DNA from: Nitrosomonas ureae
Lineage (GTDB): Bacteria; Pseudomonadota; Gammaproteobacteria; Burkholderiales; Nitrosomonadaceae
Assembly: GCF_001455205.1 (NCBI RefSeq)
Contig: NZ_CP013341.1
Coordinates: 1,612,001-1,676,000 of the forward strand
Length of the DNA stretch: 64,000 bases
Reading direction: 5' to 3'
Below, piece by piece: positions 9,708 through 18,440 of the stretch; position 1 is the stretch's first letter, and the number at the start of each line of letters is the position of its first letter. The translations under genes were made by a program, and so were the position numbers. The notes under the pieces are model-generated. The model made no database searches. It had not been told where the DNA came from and saw only the letters and a list, made by a program, of their open reading frames with translations.

Positions 9708-10970
9708 ATGATTCGCTACGGGTATATGTTGCTTGCGTTATTCATTTTACTCGTGCTTCCCGCCTGCGCCAGCAACTACAAGGAACAAAAAGCGAGCAAT
9801 TCAACGAATAAAATAAAAGCTCCGACATCCTTTGAACAACTGACCTTCAAGTCAGAAGGAAGAACGGTTTTTGAAGATGAAGGAAAATTCATTCTGATTG
9901 AAGGAAGTAAATGTGTTCAGCATGACAGTGGTGAAGAGACGGCTACTGTGCTTCAATGGATTGAACTACCGAGTTACGTGGATAGAGGCACAGTGGTATT
10001 GAATGGCTGGGATCTGCGATTCTTGCATGGCGACCGCGAAGTCAATTCGATGCTTGCGGACATCACGCATAGTAAGGTGATCAAGAGTGAGGGTTCTACT
10101 TTTTTAGTATTTGAAGCACAAGGTAGACTAAATGATCAGAATCGCAAAGATGCTTATGAATTTTGTGTATTTTATAGCGGTTTTGGCTTTCGCTCAGTTT
10201 TTTTTGATGCCACGATTGAAGACGATTACAACGGAGTTGAGGTTTCAACACTACAGGACAAAAATCAGGGCGCACTTGCTACGCTGGAAAATACTGGAAG
10301 CAGAGGTACGTTAAAAGGTAACGCCACCATTGCAATTATTCCGCGTGGATTTGATTTTCAGTTCGATGATACATTTGAGTGCGAGTGGCGATTCCCGCCT
10401 TGCAAGTGGGGAGATCGCGTGGATTATCGCTTGTTGCAAGCCGCGTACAGCCTCTCTCAATCCGGCATGTTTCCCAGTTTGGATGGCAGTCCGCACTGGG
10501 CCGTGCAGACATTGTTTAAGGATAATAGCACGCGCACATACCGAATCAAGGCACGTGCTGCAATGATCCGTGGCACTAGCGTTAAATTGCGCGCAGATTT
10601 TTTGGCGTTGAATTCCCGCACTGGAAAAACCGATATTTGCCGCAAAAATGTCGATGGTATTGTTCGCACTCAGACATTCCGCATCAGAGATCTACCCTTT
10701 GATTATGCTGTACCATTGTTGACCGGCTGGGATCTTTCATATGAGTGTGAGCAGCAGCAAGTGCAACGAGCCGGGATTTGGTTACACGATATTCATTTTG
10801 ACTCAAATTCAAGAAGCCTAGAATACAAAGTGTCATCTATTTTGCGTGACAAAGATGGTGTGCCCAGTTTCAGTGTCGCACAGCGCATTACAGTATTAGG
10901 GTTAAATCAGACTCGCACGTCGGTTCAGAGTAACCGCGCACCTGTAAATATTAAGATTAGAGAGCACTGA
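9708..10970 (+). CDS. Lipoprotein with two related domains, function unknown
   Basis: A 420-residue protein with a lipoprotein signal: a hydrophobic helix, then L-P-A-C with the lipobox Cys at residue 19. A GGAGAG ribosome site lies seven bases before the ATG. It contains two related segments. One at about 100-180 starts V-L-N-G-W-D-L-R-F, and another at about 340-415 starts L-L-T-G-W-D-L-S-Y; both are followed by an A/L-D-I or H-D-I strand. This suggests an internal duplication of a beta-sandwich. A middle region has a Cys pair (C-E-W-R-F-P-P-C). Most of it looks beta-rich. It is convergent with the subtilase gene downstream. I do not recognise the family. Confidence 0.75.
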   Translation: MIRYGYMLLALFILLVLPACASNYKEQKASNSTNKIKAPTSFEQLTFKSEGRTVFEDEGKFILIEGSKCVQHDSGEETATVLQWIELPSYVDRGTVVLNGWDLRFLHGDREVNSMLADITHSKVIKSEGSTFLVFEAQGRLNDQNRKDAYEFCVFYSGFGFRSVFFDATIEDDYNGVEVSTLQDKNQGALATLENTGSRGTLKGNATIAIIPRGFDFQFDDTFECEWRFPPCKWGDRVDYRLLQAAYSLSQSGMFPSLDGSPHWAVQTLFKDNSTRTYRIKARAAMIRGTSVKLRADFLALNSRTGKTDICRKNVDGIVRTQTFRIRDLPFDYAVPLLTGWDLSYECEQQQVQRAGIWLHDIHFDSNSRSLEYKVSSILRDKDGVPSFSVAQRITVLGLNQTRTSVQSNRAPVNIKIREH

Positions 10971-11055
10971 TAGAATGTGCTGTATGAAACTAACTGATGG
11001 GATCCCAAAGATTTATTTTCTATTGCAAGATAATTTAATGTTATTTATAAATCAA

Positions 11056-12384
11056 TTAATTAACTCTGTTTTTGCTTTGTTTTTCAGACCTCAATGTGAG
11101 TTTAATTGCATTATTTAATTGACGGTTTCTGAATATTTTATGAAAGCTCGGCTCGTTTGCTTTTACTAACAAATTGAAAAGTTGATGATTCGTTAAATCT
11201 CGCTTCAATTGTAGTAATAAAGCAGTGAGACCTGAAACATGCGCTGTTGCTAAAGAATTTCCGGAAACAAAGTCATAGGTACCTTTGGGCAAGGTCGTTA
11301 ATATCTCCTCACCCGGCGCATATACGGTAAGAAGATGATCTTCGTATAACGATTGCATGATATTGTTGGCGTTTATGCTGCTAACACCGATGACGCCTGG
11401 TTGCCGGGCTGGAAATCCTGATTCTTCGTCGTCTTTATCAGCTTTCGAAGCAATGATAATGATGCCGCGCTGAACGGCTTTCTCGATCAATCTAGCCAAG
11501 AGAGGATCATACGGTCCAGTTAAGCTTAAATTAAGAATATCTGCTTCCATCTCGATAGCTGAGTTAATTGCTAATGCTAGTGTAAAACTATTGCAGATGG
11601 CTTCAAGGCTACCTGCTTTAACTTCCCAACAAGCTTTTAGTGCGATTACATTGCTATCCGGGGCAATACCGACTATGCCTTCCCCATTATTCGCCTTGGC
11701 TGCAATAACTCCAGCAACTGCTGTACCATGAAGTTCGCTGGCTGGCTGCTGTTCCAGTGATTTTTGCGCAACAAAATTCTTACTGTGCTGAATTTGGCCT
11801 TCCAAGTCAGGATGTCTGGTATCAACACCGGTATCAATGATTGCGATAGTTACATTTTTGCCCGTAGTCCGCTTATGTATCTCATTGATATTCATTGATT
11901 GAATGTTGGCTTGCAGGCGGTAATAAGGATCAGTGTATTCACTACTTGCCATAACTTGGAATGTGCTCATTGTTTGAACACCACTGATGCGATGGTCATT
12001 GGTTAATGCATTAATGACCTCATCGATAGAACGATTCTCATCAATTGCATATACAACACAGTGCTCACCAATCTCACTGATTGACCACTGGGAAAGAATT
12101 TTTAATTTGTAGTCATCTCCAATACTGGATGCTATTCTTTTGCTCCAGGTCGAACTGCTATAGCTGCCCCTTTGGCGATAGGTTAGATTGGACATCCCAA
12201 TGGGGATGCTGCTGATGTGCATATCAGTGTAGGTTACTAATATGATGCGATTTGTTTGTTTGCTATCATAAACTTCAGGATCGATAAATAAGTCCCGCCC
12301 GGCTTTTGCCGGAAAAGCAAAAACCATTGCCATTAACCATAAGGCAATACCCAGATAGATTTTTAAATGGCTATTTAACATCAA
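11056..12384 (-). CDS. S8 family serine peptidase (subtilase) with atypical oxyanion residue
   Basis: Exported subtilisin-like protease of 442 residues. It has a signal peptide (residues 8-28), a propeptide-like region (about 90-145, ending S-G-V-Q-T-M-S-T-F-Q) and the catalytic domain. The triad is Asp184 (I-I-D-T-G-V-D), His219 (E-L-H-G-T-A-V-A-G) and Ser377 (S-G-N-S-L-A-T-A-H). Where subtilisin has A-A-G-N with the oxyanion-hole Asn155, this protein has S-K-A-D, with Asp316 in that place. Prohormone convertase 2 has the same Asn-to-Asp change. The Pro usually following the catalytic Ser block is Ala. It is the last gene of an ECF sigma / anti-sigma / protease operon, nine bases behind the anti-sigma gene, so a role in that signalling path is likely. 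Confidence 0.88.
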   Translation of the reverse strand: MMLNSHLKIYLGIALWLMAMVFAFPAKAGRDLFIDPEVYDSKQTNRIILVTYTDMHISSIPIGMSNLTYRQRGSYSSSTWSKRIASSIGDDYKLKILSQWSISEIGEHCVVYAIDENRSIDEVINALTNDHRISGVQTMSTFQVMASSEYTDPYYRLQANIQSMNINEIHKRTTGKNVTIAIIDTGVDTRHPDLEGQIQHSKNFVAQKSLEQQPASELHGTAVAGVIAAKANNGEGIVGIAPDSNVIALKACWEVKAGSLEAICNSFTLALAINSAIEMEADILNLSLTGPYDPLLARLIEKAVQRGIIIIASKADKDDEESGFPARQPGVIGVSSINANNIMQSLYEDHLLTVYAPGEEILTTLPKGTYDFVSGNSLATAHVSGLTALLLQLKRDLTNHQLFNLLVKANEPSFHKIFRNRQLNNAIKLTLRSEKQSKNRVN

Positions 12385-12393
12385 AGTATGAAC

Positions 12394-13104
12394 CTATTCA
12401 GACACGGATAACCCTTGAGCCAATTCAGCAAATATAACAGATGAGTGCTCTCGCAAACGAAAAATTGCATCATTTACTTGCTGAGAATCTGTTTGATGAT
12501 CACCAATTCGAACTTCGTAAACGCCATTTGGAGAGGGCCCTTTAATGATATGTCCTGAAACGCTGTGCACTACGGCGTCAATTTGCTCTGAATCAGGGTG
12601 ATCCGCAAAAACAACCCTAACGACGTTATTTGTATCGTTTGCACTTTCAGTTGAGCTGGCTAGCGTTCTGTATGCACCTTCTATTTCAGGCTGAACAGTC
12701 AAAGAATTAAACATGAACGGTGCTGCCAGGAAGAGCAAGCTAGCTGCTAAAGCAGTGTATTTTGCAAAGCTAAGAAACCGGATTTGGAAGGGAAGAAATA
12801 TTAAATTTTTATTTAAAACAGTATTTTTACTCGAAATATAAACTTCTGGTTGTGTTTCAATCCGTTTTTTCAATTGAGCAAAAGATGCTTGTGATACTTG
12901 TTGTAGCAAATCAGTTTGCTGAATATCCCTGAACAGTCGCTCTTGTTGATTTAATTCGATTCTACACGTAATGCAGGTCTTAATATGATTTTTTACAATC
13001 GCATGTTCAATAGGATCTAACGATCGGTTTATATACCAAGGTAAAAGATCCCATGCCTTTTGATGTTCACTTTGACTGGTCATTTTGATCTGCGTGAATA
13101 CCAT
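12394..13104 (-). CDS. Anti-sigma factor with zinc-finger N-terminus and subtilisin-propeptide-like C-terminus
   Basis: A 236-residue membrane protein predicted to hold the neighbouring ECF sigma factor. The cytoplasmic N-terminus has the L-L-P-W-Y-I-N segment and the zinc-binding H-x3-C-x2-C motif (His40, Cys44, Cys47) of the ZAS family. One transmembrane helix lies at about 114-132. The external part, about 161-230, starts V-V-R-V-V-F-A, has a central G-P-S-P-N-G-V-Y-E-V-R-I strand and ends with a helix and V-I-F-A-E. This is the pattern of inhibitor-I9/fervidolysin-type subtilase propeptides. Met8 is an alternative start. It lies between the sigma gene (three-base gap) and the subtilase gene. 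The propeptide likeness is read by eye. Confidence 0.82.
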   Translation of the reverse strand: MVFTQIKMTSQSEHQKAWDLLPWYINRSLDPIEHAIVKNHIKTCITCRIELNQQERLFRDIQQTDLLQQVSQASFAQLKKRIETQPEVYISSKNTVLNKNLIFLPFQIRFLSFAKYTALAASLLFLAAPFMFNSLTVQPEIEGAYRTLASSTESANDTNNVVRVVFADHPDSEQIDAVVHSVSGHIIKGPSPNGVYEVRIGDHQTDSQQVNDAIFRLREHSSVIFAELAQGLSVSE

Positions 13105-13107
13105 CCG

Positions 13108-13689
13108 TTAACTCCTGCTATTAAGCTCTAGAAAAAATTTAGCTAAAATTTTGCGTGCATGAAACATTCTGGTTTTTACTGTATTTTCCGGACATTGCAT
13201 AATTTCTGAAATTTCACTGTAGTGTAATCCTTGAAAGTATGTCATTTCCACAACGGCACGTTGTTCCGCCGATAGCTTTTCAAGTGCGGCTTCAAGCCAA
13301 TTACTGTCTTCTAATTGCGAGACCCAGTGGACTCTTCGGTCAGGGAAGTAATCTAGCTCATCATTAAACTCAACTGACTCATCTTCTCTTTTTGTATTCC
13401 GCTTGGCGCTTTTTAATGATTTTAAATAAGCGATACCTAAAATCCATGTTGACGGTCGACACGTTTGATCATAAGTGGCGGCCTTTTCCCAGACCACATA
13501 CATTACATCATTGATAATTTCTTCAATACAATCATGGTGCCTATTAACACGAAAAATAAATTGATATAGCCGATTAAAATAGAGTTGATAGAGTTGTTCG
13601 AAAGCTTTTCCATTGCCAGCCGCGGCTTCTGCGATCAAATGCCGTTCCTTAGCCTGTTGTTCTTGCGAGCTAAAGGGTTTTTGCATCAT
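13108..13689 (-). CDS. ECF RNA polymerase sigma factor (sigma-70 family)
   Basis: A 193-residue extracytoplasmic-function sigma factor. Region 2 covers about residues 24-93 (F-E-Q-L-Y-Q-L-Y..., then D-V-M-Y-V-V-W-E-K-A). Region 4 covers about 133-185, with L-S-A-E-Q-R-A-V-V-E-M-T-Y and the helix-turn-helix Y-S-E-I-S-E-I-M-Q-C-P-E-N-T-V-K-T-R. Regions 1.1 and 3 are absent, as expected for ECF factors. First gene of a minus-strand operon with its anti-sigma factor and a subtilase. The target regulon cannot be told from the window; the TIGR02001-like gene just upstream and the operon itself are candidates. Confidence 0.92.
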   Translation of the reverse strand: MMQKPFSSQEQQAKERHLIAEAAAGNGKAFEQLYQLYFNRLYQFIFRVNRHHDCIEEIINDVMYVVWEKAATYDQTCRPSTWILGIAYLKSLKSAKRNTKREDESVEFNDELDYFPDRRVHWVSQLEDSNWLEAALEKLSAEQRAVVEMTYFQGLHYSEISEIMQCPENTVKTRMFHARKILAKFFLELNSRS

Positions 13690-13815
13690 TTTTAAGTCGG
13701 GTATTTCCGCATGTTTTTTATTAAATTTATTGTACTGATTCTACGCCAACTAAAATTTACCCGTTAATTACTTATATTGAATAAAAGGTTCATTCTGGTA
13801 GGCAATTTTGAAAAA

Positions 13816-14553
13816 TTAATATCCTACAGTAAAGGAGAATAATATACGATCATCAACGGCATGTGGATGAAACTCCCAATGTAGAGATGATGGAGCATAA
13901 TACTTTGTTGCAGTATGCGTGGCTCCATAATAACGAACATCTACGCCTATATTGCGGGCAAAATGCCAAGTTACTCCGGCAGTCCAGTAAAGATAATTAT
14001 ACTGTAGTATATTTTTCTGATTATTATAGCCTAAGGTGCTGGATATTTGGATTGAATTAGTAATTGAGTAGCGTCCGATAATCTCATATCCGAATGCCGG
14101 GTGATTTTGTTGATAGCTATTTTCAGAAAAAAAGAAATTGGATGTCAGTAAGTCACGAAAATGGCCTGAGATATAAAATTCGTTATAATCGGCCTTTTGA
14201 TCGAATATCTTTCCATTAAAAATGTAGCGTGTCCATTCCGCATTAAATCGCCAGTTATCAGATACCTTATAGGCCCAGCCTAAGTAAGGGCGGAATTCCA
14301 AATTAGAACGATTTTCAAATCCAAAGTCAGCAAAATTAACAGTTGTAATATTTGAGCCCAGGTAGATACCGGATTTGAATTCATAATCCATATTGGCTTG
14401 CGCTGCTGGTTTTCCGTTACTCTTCGAGTAGCCACGCCAAAAATAATCTGTTGTTCCAGTAATGCTTCCACTCAATTGGGCATAGCAATTCAACGAATTA
14501 GTAAGACATAATAAGAGTCCAAGAACAATATTGTTTAAGTGGGATAAGCGCAC
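13816..14553 (-). CDS. TIGR02001/TorF-type putative outer-membrane protein
   Basis: A 245-residue secreted protein with an N-terminal signal peptide ending near C-Y-A-Q. The mature part matches the TIGR02001 pattern: G-S-I-T-G-T-T-D-Y-F-W-R-G-Y-S near the start, alternating aromatic beta strands, and a terminal F-S-F-T-V-G-Y with C-terminal aromatic, typical of a small outer-membrane barrel. Family members are annotated as putative porins without a proven substrate. It is on the same strand as, and 126 bases upstream of, the ECF sigma operon. Confidence 0.75.
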   Translation of the reverse strand: MRLSHLNNIVLGLLLCLTNSLNCYAQLSGSITGTTDYFWRGYSKSNGKPAAQANMDYEFKSGIYLGSNITTVNFADFGFENRSNLEFRPYLGWAYKVSDNWRFNAEWTRYIFNGKIFDQKADYNEFYISGHFRDLLTSNFFFSENSYQQNHPAFGYEIIGRYSITNSIQISSTLGYNNQKNILQYNYLYWTAGVTWHFARNIGVDVRYYGATHTATKYYAPSSLHWEFHPHAVDDRILFSFTVGY

Positions 14554-15413
14554 TGTTATTTTATTAAATTAGAATAATAGTCAGTAATTTAGAAATTAAT
14601 TGGGAGGGCATATTTATTTTCTAGACAAAGAAATGATTGGGATAAATTGGTGTGCTTTGTTAAAGGTCTGGTCGCGTAGATTCTCAATTTGATAATTCGA
14701 TTGTTGTCGTTTTATTTTGTCACTTAATTCTGCAACAAAGTATATTGGTTTTCTATACGAAGTATGGGACAAGAAGCATTATGAAATTAACTTATTTCTT
14801 TATTTCAATCATATAGTCGAAGACTATGAGAAATTCACTTTACGATTTGAACTTTTTTAATTTTGATGGAATAAACATTGTCGATGGAAGGGGATTGGGT
14901 TGTTAAAAGAAGATCGTTATGTCTTCTTAATCCATTTTAAGTGTATATTTATATTGGGAGATCGTAAGATTGAATAAGCTTTATATAACAACAGCCTCAG
15001 TAACATCATTTTTTTTTAGAGTACCAATGGCTGCATTCGAGCGGGGGATGGGGGGAACAGGTTGAAGCATGCGAACATAAATAACAAGGCTATTTGATTT
15101 GCGGTCTGCAAGATAATTGCTATACACGTTAATGACTATCCGCTAGTTTATTTCATATAATCCATGAGCTGCTCTGCTTATTCCGAGTGATCAGGTTGTT
15201 ATATATCACTGTGACGGCAAATGGAATATTTTTTCAACTGTGTGCTGGGAATATAGAATACAGTAGAGCGCATTAGGTGCGGTTCGATGTTGTTGTGGTA
15301 GTAGCTCAAAGCCTGTAAGGGCTCAAAAATTTTTTTAGTATGATTTTTGTATTTGAGTGAATATCATGGTTGACCATAAAGCTTCAAAACGTTAACATGC
15401 GCATCTTACCAGT
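14554..15413. other. Long intergenic region before tRNA-Asn
   Basis: About 860 bp of AT-rich sequence with no open frame that I can support on either strand and no recognisable RNA gene. It separates the sigma/porin block from tRNA-Asn and starts the loosely packed accessory region. Confidence 0.5.
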
Positions 15414-15489
15414 TCCCTGATAGCTCAGTCGGTAGAGCGACGGACTGTTAATCCGCAGGTCCCAGGTTCGAGCCCTGGTCGGGGAGCCA
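15414..15489 (+). tRNA. tRNA-Asn (GTT)
   Basis: 76 nt including an encoded CCA. The acceptor arm TCCCTGA pairs with TCGGGGA. The D-loop has AGCTCAGTCGGTAGAGC, the anticodon stem-loop reads GGACTGTTAATCC with anticodon GTT, and the T-arm carries GGTTCGAGCCC. The cloverleaf is complete. No integrase lies beside it. Confidence 0.97.
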
Positions 15490-15917
15490 ATTAGATATAA
15501 TCCGGATCTTTACACTCAAAGAATCTGTTTCGATTATTATCTATCAGTGCTAAATTGTTGTTCGTTTGTCTCGATTTGATTGTCATTGCGTGAGCTTAGC
15601 TCGCAACAATTTTAATATCCCTTGTAGATTCGGGCCTTCATCATTCGGGGCGTATGCCTTCGTGTCGCCGCTGTTATGCTGAGAAAACAGGCTTAATGAT
15701 TAGACATATATGGTTTTTTGTCTGATCAATTCTTAAAAATTTTTCAATGCCTTACTGGATATCTGGCAAACCCCAGAGGTAAAGCAAATCAAAATAACAG
15801 AATTGCTGGACAGCGCTCTCATTTTACTTTCTGATATAGATTGTACAAGTCTCTGAAATGAAATCACGCGCTTCATTCAAACAGTTCTGATTTTTCAACT
15901 TTAGAAGGGAATGGTAT
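15490..15917. other. Intergenic region with a small imperfect hairpin
   Basis: No gene is supported here. An imperfect inverted repeat at about 15586-15606 (TTGC and GAGC on the left, GCTC and GCAA on the right) follows GTCATTGCG. This recalls common REP-like hairpins of proteobacteria, but it is a single degenerate copy. Confidence 0.35.
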
Positions 15918-17081
15918 ATGAGAAGTAATATTCAAACCTTATTGGGAATCAGTCTCAGGACATCGATCACTGACAAGCAAAATAACCAAGCATGTATTTT
16001 TGGGGCTGCACTATTATTTTGTATAGGTATGATTTTAGTTCCATTAGGAGCTGTAGCAGCAACGTCGGATTCCACAGCAGTGAAGTGGCATCCGGGACAC
16101 TACTACATAATAAAGGGTTCGAGAAAAAACAACACTGAATACTTGTCGCAGGTATATAGCGAACTCGATGCAACGCCCGCATTGAAGGGAATGATGATCC
16201 GGTATTTCTGGATGGATCTGGAAGATTCAGAAGGTGTGTATGATTTCTCATCCATTGATAAACGTCTTGCCGAGCTGGCTGCCCGGGGGAAGCGTCTTGT
16301 TATTCAAGTACAAACTAAATCATTTAATGGCAGGCAAGTCGTGCCCAATTATTTGAAGACAGCCGAATATGATGGTGGTGAATTTTATACTAGCGACTAT
16401 GGCAGCACAGTAATAAGAGGACGGAATATTAAATTATGGAATCCCCAAGTGCGGGATCGCTTGATTGCTTTATTCAAAGCAATGGGAGAGCGTTACAACT
16501 CGCATCCCAACTTTGAGGGTATCAGCATGATAGAAACCGCTCTGGGAAATCCTAAGGAACCATTGTCAATTGCTCAAGTTGCTGAATTTTATAATAATAA
16601 GATCATCGTGCATCAGCAAATGCGTTTGTTTTTTCCTAATACAATGACGATTCAAGAAGTAAACTATCCTCGTTCAATCCTCGCATCATTCGTAGGCAGT
16701 CTAAAAAATATTGGGACGGCATTGAGTAGTCCCGATACTTTTATTGAGGAGGAAGGTTTGCTTTATAAAATAACGAAATTTGAACTTGATAAGGGAATCT
16801 ATAATTACTATGCAGATTTCTCTGGGATGATACCTATGGTTCCAACGGTTATGCCAAAGAATTATGAAAATACGAAAGGCGATGGAACTGGCTATGTGCC
16901 AACTATTGCACAGATTTTAGCTTTCGCACGCGATACCCTGCATGCCAACTATATTTTCTGGACACGGGAAGAGCATTACGAGCAAGTATTGGAGGTGTTA
17001 AATATGAGTGCACAAAAAAACACCCCTGCTGGCGGGTTGAATCCTGCATGTCCAGCAGCGTATGCAGCTTGTATAGATTAA
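15918..17081 (+). CDS. Secreted TIM-barrel glycoside-hydrolase-like protein
   Basis: A 387-residue protein with a long N-terminal region, a hydrophobic export segment (about 28-48) and a likely signal-peptidase site after A-V-A. The mature part begins W-H-P-G-H-Y-Y and has the rhythm of a (beta/alpha)8 hydrolase: K-G-M-M-I-R-Y-F-W-M-D-L-E-D-S-E-G-V-Y-D-F-S resembles the first strands of GH-A clan enzymes. M-I-E-T-A-L (about residue 209) and I-E-E-E-G (about 278) offer candidate acidic residues. No exact family or substrate can be named. GAAGGGA upstream of the ATG is a reasonable ribosome site. It stands alone. Confidence 0.6.
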   Translation: MRSNIQTLLGISLRTSITDKQNNQACIFGAALLFCIGMILVPLGAVAATSDSTAVKWHPGHYYIIKGSRKNNTEYLSQVYSELDATPALKGMMIRYFWMDLEDSEGVYDFSSIDKRLAELAARGKRLVIQVQTKSFNGRQVVPNYLKTAEYDGGEFYTSDYGSTVIRGRNIKLWNPQVRDRLIALFKAMGERYNSHPNFEGISMIETALGNPKEPLSIAQVAEFYNNKIIVHQQMRLFFPNTMTIQEVNYPRSILASFVGSLKNIGTALSSPDTFIEEEGLLYKITKFELDKGIYNYYADFSGMIPMVPTVMPKNYENTKGDGTGYVPTIAQILAFARDTLHANYIFWTREEHYEQVLEVLNMSAQKNTPAGGLNPACPAAYAACID

Positions 17082-17888
17082 GGTTCGTGGCATTTTCGTA
17101 AGCATTAAAAGTTTTCTGCGTAACCGTGAGAATTTTGTTGTGCTGATGGGGAATAATTTCCAGATGATACCTTGCAATATATGTTTTAGGAGATTTTCCC
17201 CTTATTTCCTTATGCTGCATCCGATAAGCTATGCCATTGGTTAGGAATACTTATTCTGAATACCATCAGCTTGGTAAACGATCTCTGTCTCCATCATTCA
17301 GGTAAGTCATAGTTTCTTTCACGTTATACACCGAGCGACATATTTGTGTCGATTTTCTTTACCATTCATTGCATTCCTTTCTTTCTTTGTTCCTCGTTGT
17401 AGCGCTTGGATTACTTTGTTTAATGGTTTCCTTTAAGGAAAAACAATAGTTTCCTTAATAGGCACATCGTGTCGATTCTATTAAGATGGCATCATGCCTC
17501 AATGTTTGAGAGGAATTAATTGAAAGCACAATGGGGTATTAAGCATAACAAGCTGAACGCGCTGGGTATATTGACAAATTTATATGTTGTTTCACTGATG
17601 CCGATTTAACATTTTCAGCAGAAGCTCTCTAAGAATGCTCTTTCATTTCATAAGTCATTGGCCTATGGATTGGCTGGGAGATGAAGAGGAATAGTTTCAT
17701 AAAACAACGCGCTGCACATATAAAACAATATCTTGAATGATGCTTTGATATGGTTAATTCATTTGTGATCTTGGATGTTGAGGGCACATAAAATCAATAC
17801 GTCACAGTCTCGTTTCAAGCTTGTCGAAGAGCTTAATCAGAATTTCCTAAAGTTATTTAGTGATTATGATGTTTTTTGGGAGGAAGTA
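17082..17888. other. Long intergenic region upstream of the PII-like gene
   Basis: About 800 bp without a supported gene. It contains a short palindromic TTTCCTT...AAGGAAA motif near 17428-17443, and TTTCCTTA again about ten bases further on. I assign no function. Confidence 0.4.
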
Positions 17889-18200
17889 ATGAACAATTCA
17901 ATAGCAATGAAAAGATTCGAAGTCATTGTAGAAATAGAATATCATGATGCGTTAATTGAATTACTCAAAAGATCCGGAATACGCGGATATACCGTTATTA
18001 AGGATGCAGGAGGGCGGGGGGCGCGAGGTCTCCGAAATCCTGATGATAGAATTCTACCCGATGAAAATGCCGTGACAATTTTTGCTTGTAAGGAAGATCT
18101 GGCACAGAAAGTACTTAATGAGTTGCAGCCCGCGATGAAAGGTTTCGGTGGTATATGTATGATTTCGGATTGCCATGCACAAACGCATTTCGATAATTAA
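17889..18200 (+). CDS. PII-like signalling protein
   Basis: A 103-residue protein. I start it at ATG 17889, which has GGAGG five bases upstream; the open frame extends 38 codons further but without a comparable ribosome site. The order is a ferredoxin-like first strand (M-K-R-F-E-V-I-V-E-I-E), a helix ending L-L-K-R-S-G-I-R-G-Y-T-V-I, and a T-loop-like stretch (D-A-G-G-R-G-A-R-G-L-R-N). Then come T-I-F-A-C and a final G-F-G-G-I-C-M-I-S-D-C. This resembles SbtB/CPII-type PII-like proteins rather than canonical GlnB/GlnK, which has a Tyr51 T-loop. No partner transporter lies beside it, so its ligand and target are unknown. Confidence 0.7.
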   Translation: MNNSIAMKRFEVIVEIEYHDALIELLKRSGIRGYTVIKDAGGRGARGLRNPDDRILPDENAVTIFACKEDLAQKVLNELQPAMKGFGGICMISDCHAQTHFDN

Positions 18201-18440
18201 GAGCACGTTTTAAATTATCCAAATGAGAAATTGTTTGTGTCATGTCCAAGAAATTGCTGTTGTTTTTGAGAGAGTAAAATAGTGTTCAATGGTTGAATTT
18301 CAGACTGATACTCTTAATCTATAAGATAAGGTATTGCTTGTTCTGTTTCTTTATTTGAGACAATTTTTCAATCACTTTCATTTGTGGAAGTATCAAATGC
18401 TGGAAGTCTTGTCGGATTCCTGAAGATCCGAGAAATCACG

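Noticed and set aside
13863..14060. Plus-strand 65-codon frame within the TIGR02001-like gene
   Set aside because: It is the antisense shadow of a well-supported secreted protein.
15414..15489. tRNA-Asn as a second integration site
   Set aside because: No integrase, direct repeat of the tRNA end or element genes lie beside it.
15581..15611. REP-like hairpin after tRNA-Asn
   Set aside because: The stem is imperfect with a bulge and there is only one copy in the window, so it is not reported as a repeat family.
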